Assembly: GCA_964555935.1 (NCBI GenBank)
Contig: CAZKUN010000395.1
Coordinates: 1-6,134, forward strand
DNA length: 6,134 nucleotides
Direction: 5' to 3'
Source of the DNA: CAZKUN01 sp964555935
GTDB lineage: Bacteria > Armatimonadota > Zipacnadia > Zipacnadales > VGFC01
Shown here: positions 1 to 4,627 of the stretch, piece after piece
How the letters are laid out: the number at the start of each line of letters is the position of its first letter
Numbering within the stretch: the stretch's first letter is position 1
Notes under the pieces: generated by a model
What the model was told of the DNA's origin: nothing
Seen by the model: only the letters and a program-made list of their open reading frames with translations
Databases searched by the model: none
Made by a program: the position numbers and the translations under genes

Positions 1-18
1 GGGCCCCGCGGGGAGGCG

Positions 19-981
19 GTGTCGGCGAGACCCCGCGCGTGGCACATTCCGCCGCCGCCGCAGAATCCGAACGCATCCGTTTGGCGGCCCTGGTTCATGT
101 ACCCGGGTCCGCTGTTTCTGGAGTTGAAGTTCGGGTTGGCGAGCGTGAGGGGCATGTGGCCGGGCCACGTCCACGAACTGGTGGCATACCGATTTTATGT
201 TGAGGACCGGCTGCCGGAGGCGATTGAGGCCGCCGAGCAGGCGCTCGAGCATGGCATCCGCCCGGCGTGCGCGGGCCCCCGCGTGCGTGACCTCGCGATT
301 GCCGAAATCGAGGCATCCGCTACGGCGCGCCTGGTGACGGCCAACCCCTTCACGTTCGAACTGCCCGGCGACACCACGATCTACGACGCGCTCGCCGACA
401 CGGCAGTGGCGTGTCAGGCACAACTGCGCGAACTCGTGGGGTTCGAGCCTCGCCCGACGACCGTTACGCTGCTTCCGGCCGGGGAACTGGCGATGGGCGT
501 GGACTCGCGCTGGGGGTATGTGATCCCTAGGCGCGACTACGACCGGATATGCGTCATCCGCAGACGGCCCGAGGCGCTCGCGGGCGCGGCGGCAAGCTTG
601 GTGGTCGAGTACGCGCAACTGGCGCCGCTAAAGGCGAGTGCCGGGAATGCGCCGTGGTGGCTCGCCGAGGGCCTCGGCGCGTGGCTCGCGCGCGACATGG
701 GCTTTGGAGATCAGCACGACGATCAGGCCCGGGCCGATCACGAGTCTGCTAAACTAAGCGAACGGGCATTCAACTCCGCTGTGGGTCGGTCGCCTATCAA
801 CAGCGTTGCCAGGGCCCCGGCGGCCGCGTTGGAGATCGTCGACAGACTTGCGTCAGTCTACGGGGAGGCGGCGTTAGGCGAGTTCGCGCGAGGGCTCGCG
901 ACACAGCCCGAGGTCAAGGCGTTTCGGAGCGCGTTCGGCGTGTCGATGCGGAGCTTCGCGAGCCAGTGGCGGAGGAACTAG
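19..981 (+). CDS. TPR and peptidase MA-like protein with degenerate zinc motif (320 aa from GTG; start uncertain)
   Basis: No exact family name can be given, but the architecture is readable. Residues about 49-80 (HELVAYRFYVEDRLPEAIEA onward) resemble one TPR helix pair. Residues about 146-235 follow the peptidase MA-like (gluzincin) pattern: a strand, a W-G-Y-V-I turn, a helix at the HExxH position, then PWWLAEGLGAWLA at 212-224. The C-terminus (YGEAALGEFA, then FGVSMRSFASQW) matches the usual end of these domains. At the HExxH position the sequence is V196-E197-Y198-A199-Q200, so both zinc-binding histidines are missing although Glu197 and the downstream Glu217 remain. I infer a non-catalytic or altered protein. 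The start is weak: GTG at 19 has a GAGG only two bases upstream, no signal peptide is visible, and the frame is open to base 1, so the gene may begin outside the window. ATG at 97 is an alternative. Its TAG stop overlaps the stop of the convergent kinase gene. Confidence 0.75.
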   Translation: MSARPRAWHIPPPPQNPNASVWRPWFMYPGPLFLELKFGLASVRGMWPGHVHELVAYRFYVEDRLPEAIEAAEQALEHGIRPACAGPRVRDLAIAEIEASATARLVTANPFTFELPGDTTIYDALADTAVACQAQLRELVGFEPRPTTVTLLPAGELAMGVDSRWGYVIPRRDYDRICVIRRRPEALAGAAASLVVEYAQLAPLKASAGNAPWWLAEGLGAWLARDMGFGDQHDDQARADHESAKLSERAFNSAVGRSPINSVARAPAAALEIVDRLASVYGEAALGEFARGLATQPEVKAFRSAFGVSMRSFASQWRRN

Positions 982-1937
982 CAGAGAGGCGGGAGCGCTT
1001 CGACCTCGGCGCGAGTCGGCAGGCATGAGATGTCGGCCGGGCGGCTGATCCACAGCGCCGAGGTGTCCGATCCGAAGCGCGTTGCATCAACCGGCGACTT
1101 GCCGAGGATCAGACCCGCGAGCATCCCCGCGTGGAAGACATCACCGGCGCCAACATCGTAGAGCACGTCGACACGTCGCGCCGGCACGGCCGTGATGACC
1201 CCATCCGCGATCACCTTCGTCCCCTCTTCCCCACCCGTCACCGCGACCACGCCCGGACCGAGGCTCGCGAGCGATTCGAGCGCGTTGTCGATATCAGGCG
1301 TCCCGGCGATGAGGTCGGCTTCCTCACGGTTCATCACCACCACGTCCGCCGCGCGAATGGCGCGGGTTTGCACGTCGATGATTGATGACTCGGGTTCTCC
1401 CCATGAGGCAGGCCGATAGTTGACGGCATAGCAGACGCGCAAGCTCGCGGCGCGCGCCCGCTCCGCCGCATCGAAGGCGACATCGCGGAGGGGCTGCTTG
1501 CGGATCGCGGCTTCGCTGAAGTCGTAGTAACCCGCGCCGCCGAAATTGCCTGCGCAAACGTCGTCAACCGTCACCTCGGCGATGGGGTCGCTATGCCCCG
1601 GCACGCGGTAGAAGAAGAAGCTCTTCCCGCCAACGCGATCGACCCAGCAGAACGAGACGGTCGTGAGTTGGTCTCCGACCAATTTCACCCGCGACGCGTC
1701 GATGCCCATGGCACCGATCCGAGCCCTCAACCACTCGCCCCACTCATCCCCGCCGACGCCTGTAGCCAGCGAGACGCCGATGCCGAGCTTGGCGAGCGCG
1801 GCGGCGAAGTTGCACGACGCGCCACCTGGCAGCGCGGTGAGTTCAGCGCCGCTCGCAATGTCGGCGCCGGCTTCTTTGGGGGTGATCTCGACCATGACAC
1901 TGCCGAGGGCGAGGACGTCGATTGGAGCGTCGGGCAT
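978..1937 (-). CDS. PfkB-family carbohydrate kinase (2-keto-3-deoxygluconate kinase/ribokinase-like)
   Basis: A cytoplasmic ATP-dependent kinase of 319 residues, the usual size for PfkB enzymes. The N-terminal substrate-side motif is LPGGASCNFAAALAKLG (36-52) and the C-terminal signature is DVGAGDVFHAGMLAGL (261-276), with Asp266 as the expected catalytic base and G263-A264-G265 as the anion hole. NYRPASW at 173-179 and FFFYRVPG at 107-114 resemble the NYRP-W and YYR segments of 2-keto-3-deoxygluconate and 5-dehydro-2-deoxygluconate kinases, so a sugar acid is a reasonable but unproven substrate. The residues before GAGD (Y-D-V) differ from the common D-T-x. The start at 1937 is chosen for a near-perfect AAGGAGG nine bases upstream. 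An in-frame ATG at 2027 would add 30 residues without family similarity. The gene diverges from the DUF1080 gene, suggesting shared control of sugar use. No terminator separates it from the convergent neighbour. Confidence 0.92.
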   Translation of the reverse strand: MPDAPIDVLALGSVMVEITPKEAGADIASGAELTALPGGASCNFAAALAKLGIGVSLATGVGGDEWGEWLRARIGAMGIDASRVKLVGDQLTTVSFCWVDRVGGKSFFFYRVPGHSDPIAEVTVDDVCAGNFGGAGYYDFSEAAIRKQPLRDVAFDAAERARAASLRVCYAVNYRPASWGEPESSIIDVQTRAIRAADVVVMNREEADLIAGTPDIDNALESLASLGPGVVAVTGGEEGTKVIADGVITAVPARRVDVLYDVGAGDVFHAGMLAGLILGKSPVDATRFGSDTSALWISRPADISCLPTRAEVEALPPLC

Positions 1938-1946
1938 GAACACGAG

Positions 1947-1953
1947 CCTCCTT
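1947..1953 (-). promoter_or_regulatory. Shine-Dalgarno site of the PfkB kinase gene
   Basis: The minus strand reads AAGGAGG, nine bases before the ATG at 1937. This near-consensus site decides the kinase start against the longer in-frame ATG at 2027. Confidence 0.85.
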
Positions 1954-2041
1954 GACGAGCGAACACCACACCCCGTCAGTTCGTCGGTGGTGGCGAGGGA
2001 CCTTGGCCCAGGGGCACATCGTGGCATGGGGCGTGTTTTCT

Positions 2042-2064
2042 GTCGCGGCTGAACCCGCTCCTAC
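2042..2064 (-). repeat. REP-like palindrome with GTAG head
   Basis: The minus strand starts GTAGGAGCGG, then GTTCA, then GCCGCGAC. This closely resembles the repetitive extragenic palindromes known from Pseudomonas, Stenotrophomonas and Xanthomonas, which begin GTAG or GTGG followed by an imperfect GC-rich hairpin (GCGGC-TGAA-GCCGC type). Here one base at the inner edge of the stem is changed, leaving a 4-bp GCGG/CCGC stem with a 6-base loop. REPs are mobilised in trans by RAYT (TnpA-REP) transposases, and none is encoded here. Only one copy is visible, so its repetitive nature is inferred from resemblance. Confidence 0.5.
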
Positions 2065-2079
2065 AGTGTCTGACGGCCA

Positions 2080-2094
2080 CGACGGACACCGTCG
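2080..2094. repeat. Small inverted repeat in the divergent promoter region
   Basis: CGACGG (2080-2085) and CCGTCG (2089-2094) are exact inverted repeats around an ACA loop. GTGTC (2066-2070) and GACAC (2085-2089) form a second, overlapping inverted pair. The site lies 56-70 bases before the DUF1080 start and could be an operator or a 5'-leader hairpin. In GC-rich DNA a repeat this short can also arise by chance. Confidence 0.3.
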
Positions 2095-2116
2095 GGAGGC
2101 GAGGAACTGGGTGAGA

Positions 2117-2126
2117 GGGAATTCCC
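2117..2126. promoter_or_regulatory. GGGAATTCCC perfect palindrome upstream of DUF1080 gene
   Basis: A ten-base perfect palindrome nine bases before the GGAGG ribosome-binding site. It is AT-centred in otherwise GC-rich DNA and well placed for a repressor site, but no known regulator is recognised and chance occurrence is possible. Confidence 0.25.
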
Positions 2127-2135
2127 GAGGACAAC

Positions 2136-2140
2136 GGAGG
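2136..2140 (+). promoter_or_regulatory. Shine-Dalgarno site of the DUF1080 gene
   Basis: GGAGG (extended ACGGAGG) lies nine bases before the ATG at 2150. It supports this start, which also places a hydrophobic signal sequence at the N-terminus. The frame is open back to 1952, but the upstream part has no such features. Confidence 0.8.
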
Positions 2141-2149
2141 CTTGTTACC

Positions 2150-3295
2150 ATGCATGCACTGCTGCTCGCCGCGCTGATTGCCCAACCGATCATTGCCCAG
2201 GAAGGGGGCTTCATCTCGCTGTCGGATGATCCGGCGCTGAGCGCCTGGCGTCAGCCGAAGGGCGGCGCCTGGGAGTGCAAGGATGGAGTCATCAGCAAGG
2301 TCAAGGGCGGCACGCTGTTCAGCGAGGCGATGTATGAGGATTTCGCCCTGCGCTTCGAGTACAAGATCCCCGCGGGAGGCAACAGCGGGGTGTTCCTGCG
2401 CGCGCCATTGTCAGGTCGGCACTCGGCGCTGGGGATGGAGATGCAGATCATGGGCGACCATGGCAAGCCGGCTACCACGCGGAGCAGCGGGTCGCTGTAT
2501 GATGCGAAAGCACCCGACGTCGCGGCGACCAACCCGGATGGCGAATGGAATGAGGTTGAGGTGGAGTTTCGCGGGACGCGCCTCAAAGTCACGCTGAACG
2601 GTCAGGTGACGCATGACTGTGATCTGGATGACCCGGCGATCAACGCGGGGGAACGTGAGGGCAAGAAGCTATCCCAGCGCGGCACGCGCGGATACATCGG
2701 CCTGCAAGACCATGGGCATCCAGTTGAGTTCCGGAACGTGCGGATCCAGGAGCTGCCCGAGGATGGGTTCGAGCCGCTGCTAGGCGGAACGCTGGAGGGT
2801 TGGACGCCGCTGTCGGAGGGATCATTCGCGGTGCAAGACGGGATCCTGACATGCACCGAGGCGGAGGATGGCGAGCCCGCATTCATCAAGCACGAGAGGA
2901 AACTCGGCGACCACGAGCTGCGGCTCGAGTATCGCGTCAGCGAGGGCGCGGAGGCGTACTGGCTTCCCCGCACCAACGATAACCCGAAGAACCGGCCGAT
3001 GGAGATCGTGATGGCTGATGACAGTGGCCGCGCTCCGGGGCTGACGGCGTCCGGCGCGCTCGCGGGTCAGGCGGCCACGATGATGCGCGCTTCGCGGGGC
3101 GTGGGCCAGTGGAACGACCTGCGCGTGATCTTTGAGGGATGGAGCGTGAGGGTGTTCCTCAACGGCATGCCCGTGCTGAATCTGCCGACGGCGAATTACT
3201 TCGGCAAGTACATGTATACGCCACTCAACGGCGCGGCGATGATCTCAATCCGGAAGGGTACGGTTGAAGTGCGGAACGCGAGGGTGAAGGGGTAG
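2150..3295 (+). CDS. Secreted protein with two tandem DUF1080 (3-keto-disaccharide hydrolase) domains
   Basis: 381 residues. The N-terminus, MHALLLAALIAQPIIA, looks like a short export signal with likely cleavage after Ala16, though it lacks a basic n-region. Domain 1 (about 20-203) is a canonical concanavalin-like DUF1080 domain: W-E-C-K-D-G-V-I at 41-48, GGNSGVFLR at 76-84, EMQI at 97-100, GSLYD at 114-118, GEWNEVEVEF at 131-140, GYIGLQDHG at 181-189, then the closing EFRNVRIQEL. Domain 2 (about 206-381) repeats the order (FEPLLGGTLEGWTPL, FAVQDGILTC, GQWNDLRVIFEG, VEVRNARV) but lacks GNSG, GSLYD and GLQDHG. PF06439 proteins are linked to hydrolysis of 3-keto-glycosides and sugar binding; the active domain here would be the first. 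The divergent kinase suggests sugar catabolism. Two hairpins follow the stop. Confidence 0.9.
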   Translation: MHALLLAALIAQPIIAQEGGFISLSDDPALSAWRQPKGGAWECKDGVISKVKGGTLFSEAMYEDFALRFEYKIPAGGNSGVFLRAPLSGRHSALGMEMQIMGDHGKPATTRSSGSLYDAKAPDVAATNPDGEWNEVEVEFRGTRLKVTLNGQVTHDCDLDDPAINAGEREGKKLSQRGTRGYIGLQDHGHPVEFRNVRIQELPEDGFEPLLGGTLEGWTPLSEGSFAVQDGILTCTEAEDGEPAFIKHERKLGDHELRLEYRVSEGAEAYWLPRTNDNPKNRPMEIVMADDSGRAPGLTASGALAGQAATMMRASRGVGQWNDLRVIFEGWSVRVFLNGMPVLNLPTANYFGKYMYTPLNGAAMISIRKGTVEVRNARVKG

Positions 3296-3309
3296 CGGAG
3301 AGACGGCAC

Positions 3310-3333
3310 GCAACGGGGCGGGCGCCCCGTTGC
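3310..3333. terminator. Hairpin downstream of the DUF1080 gene, candidate bidirectional terminator
   Basis: GCAACGGGGC (3310-3319) and GCCCCGTTGC (3324-3333) form a perfect 10-bp stem with a GGGC loop, starting 14 bases after the TAG of the DUF1080 gene and between convergent genes. There is no T-run on either strand, so it is not a classic intrinsic terminator. It may slow polymerase, protect a 3' end, or be a repeat element. Confidence 0.55.
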
Positions 3334-3350
3334 CACGCGGAACACCAGAG

Positions 3351-3375
3351 GGGCGCGGCCGAGGTGGCCGCGCCC
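3351..3375. terminator. Hairpin directly after the permease stop, candidate terminator
   Basis: GGGCGCGGCC (3351-3360) and GGCCGCGCCC (3366-3375) form a perfect 10-bp GC-only stem around a GAGGT loop. On the minus strand the stem begins at the last base of the permease TAG stop. No U-tract follows. Its position at the end of the export operon supports a role in ending that transcript. Confidence 0.5.
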
Positions 3376-4616
3376 TATTCGTGTCTGAGGGCTTCGATTG
3401 GGTCGAGTTTGGCGGCGCGGTATGCGGGATATGCGCCAGAGAAGATGCCAACGACGGCGCTGAAGACGAACGCGCCGATCACGGCCAGCGGCGTGACGCG
3501 GCTAGGCAATGCTTCCCAGATCAGGGACAGCGCCAACGAACCACACCAGCCGGCCGCCACCCCCATCCCGCCTCCGAGCACGCTCAACGTCGTCGCCTCG
3601 ATGAGGAACTGGCGCATGATGTCGAACTCCCGCGCGCCGACGGCTTTGCGGATGCCGATTTCTCGGATGCGCTCGGTGACCGACACGAGCATGATGTTCA
3701 TGATGCCGATCCCGCCGACGAGTAACGAGATTCCGCCGATGCCGCCGACGACGGCGGTCATGATGCCGATGATGCTGTTGACCATCTTCAATATGTCGGC
3801 CTGATCAAGGACTTGGAAATCCTCCTGGCCGCGGTGGCGAGATTTCATGATGCGCTTGACTTCCAGCACGGCCCGATCGACCGTGTCGCGGCGCGTGGCG
3901 TTCATCATGATGTAGTCGGGGTTACGTCGGCCAAATATGCTGGTAGCCGTCGTGACGGGGATCAGGATCCGGTTGTCCTGGTCATCGCCGAGCAGGGCGC
4001 CCTTTTCCTCGAGCAGGCCGACGACCGTGAACCTCGCGCCGTTGACCTGGATGTACTTGCCCATCGGGTCTTTGGTGCGGAACAACTCGTCCTGCACTGT
4101 CTTGCCGATGACGACGACTCGCTGCCCGCGAGCGGCGTGAGCTTCGGTGATGAAGGAGCCCTTGCGGACCGACAGGTTTCGGACCGAGCCGTAAGCGCCC
4201 GACACTGCCACGCAATGCACTCGCCGGTAGAGCGAACCGACCTTGGCTTCCACGCCTTGTTCCATGCCACACGCAGCCTCCGCGACGGAGGGGCAGTGGT
4301 TCTTGAGCGCGCGCATGTCATCGAGCGTCAGCAGCGTCACTGATTCGCGCTTTCGCCGGCCGCGCTTCTTCTTCTCCTTCTTCGTCTGAGACCTGGGCCC
4401 GCCGTGGGTCTCTTCGTGACCGGGAATGAGTATGACCAGGTTGCTTCCGAGCCCGCGCATCTGATCGCCGATATCTCCGCGGGCGCCCTCGCCGACGGAG
4501 ACCAGCAGGATGACGGCGGCGACGCCGACGAGCACCCCAAGCATCGTGAGGAAAGACCGGCCCTTGTTGGTCAGGATCGCACTGAACGCGACCCGGAAGC
4601 TCTCAAGGATGTTCAT
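3375..4616 (-). CDS. MacB/FtsX-type ABC transporter permease without fused ATPase
   Basis: 413 residues, inner-membrane subunit of a MacAB-type tripartite exporter or lipoprotein-related ABC system. The order is typical: NKGRSFLTMLGVLVGVAAVI (17-36) starts the first membrane helix (to about 43), then a large periplasmic domain (about 45-280), then three helices at about 283-309, 342-369 and 375-398. The coupling segment TERIREIGIRKAVGA (314-328) and the closing YPAYRAAKLDPIEALRHE are hallmark MacB/FtsX sequences. There is no N-terminal ATP-binding domain, unlike full MacB, so a separate ATPase is required. Unusual is a Lys/Arg-rich segment at residues 79-90, near the start of the periplasmic domain. 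Cys108, Cys116 and Cys135 lie in the same domain. The start ATG overlaps the adaptor stop (ATGA), with GAGG seven bases upstream inside the adaptor gene, implying translational coupling. The transported substrate cannot be told. Confidence 0.93.
   Translation of the reverse strand: MNILESFRVAFSAILTNKGRSFLTMLGVLVGVAAVILLVSVGEGARGDIGDQMRGLGSNLVILIPGHEETHGGPRSQTKKEKKKRGRRKRESVTLLTLDDMRALKNHCPSVAEAACGMEQGVEAKVGSLYRRVHCVAVSGAYGSVRNLSVRKGSFITEAHAARGQRVVVIGKTVQDELFRTKDPMGKYIQVNGARFTVVGLLEEKGALLGDDQDNRILIPVTTATSIFGRRNPDYIMMNATRRDTVDRAVLEVKRIMKSRHRGQEDFQVLDQADILKMVNSIIGIMTAVVGGIGGISLLVGGIGIMNIMLVSVTERIREIGIRKAVGAREFDIMRQFLIEATTLSVLGGGMGVAAGWCGSLALSLIWEALPSRVTPLAVIGAFVFSAVVGIFSGAYPAYRAAKLDPIEALRHE
4347..4382 (-). 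other. Polybasic segment of the permease periplasmic domain
   Basis: Codons 79-90 of the permease encode KKEKKKRGRRKR: ten Lys/Arg in twelve residues, following a Gly/Pro/Ser-rich stretch (residues 72-78). It sits about 35 residues after the first membrane helix, on the predicted periplasmic side. I do not know this segment as a conserved feature of MacB-type permeases. It may be a surface loop that meets the acidic tail of the adaptor. Confidence 0.7.
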
Positions 4617-4627
4617 TCATCGTCCTC
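4613..4627 (-). promoter_or_regulatory. ATGA stop/start overlap with internal ribosome-binding site
   Basis: The adaptor TGA (4615-4613) overlaps the permease ATG (4616-4614). GAGG at 4627-4624, within the last adaptor codons, is seven bases before the ATG. The arrangement indicates coupled translation of the two subunits. A second ATG at 4620 is in another frame and is ignored. Confidence 0.75.

Larger units (their letters stand above)
1938..2149. promoter_or_regulatory. Divergent intergenic region between kinase and DUF1080 genes
   Basis: These 212 bases must hold the promoters of both divergent genes. I see no convincing -35/-10 pair in either direction; the sequence is GC-rich and a non-canonical sigma factor is possible. 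The region holds a REP-like palindrome (2042-2064), a 6-bp inverted repeat with a three-base loop (2080-2094), an overlapping GTGTC/GACAC pair (2066-2070 and 2085-2089) and a GGGAATTCCC palindrome (2117-2126). Any of these could bind a regulator, but none matches an operator I recognise. Reading frames crossing this stretch look like extensions of the flanking genes or noise. Confidence 0.6.

Noticed and set aside
4..13. CCCCGCGGGG palindrome at the left edge
   Set aside because: Short and all GC at the window border; nothing shows that it is more than chance or the tail of an unseen upstream element.
172..186. HELVA in the first gene as a possible zinc-protease motif
   Set aside because: It is not followed by the second histidine (HELVA, not HELVH) and falls in the TPR-like helix; the MA-like domain lies later, near residues 146-235.
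1938..2027. Upstream ATG at 2027 extending the kinase by 30 residues
   Set aside because: The extra residues match nothing in PfkB enzymes, and AAGGAGG is perfectly placed for the ATG at 1937.
1593..2052. Plus-strand open frames of 120 and 129 codons opposite the kinase start
   Set aside because: Antisense to the clear PfkB N-terminus, with no good ribosome-binding site and no family features.
1952..2149. Open frame upstream of the DUF1080 ATG
   Set aside because: It would bury the signal sequence inside the protein and runs through the REP-like palindrome; the ATG at 2150 has a good GGAGG.
3813..4343. Plus-strand open frame of 176 codons
   Set aside because: Fully antisense to the well-supported permease; it results from GC-rich codon bias and has no recognisable domain.
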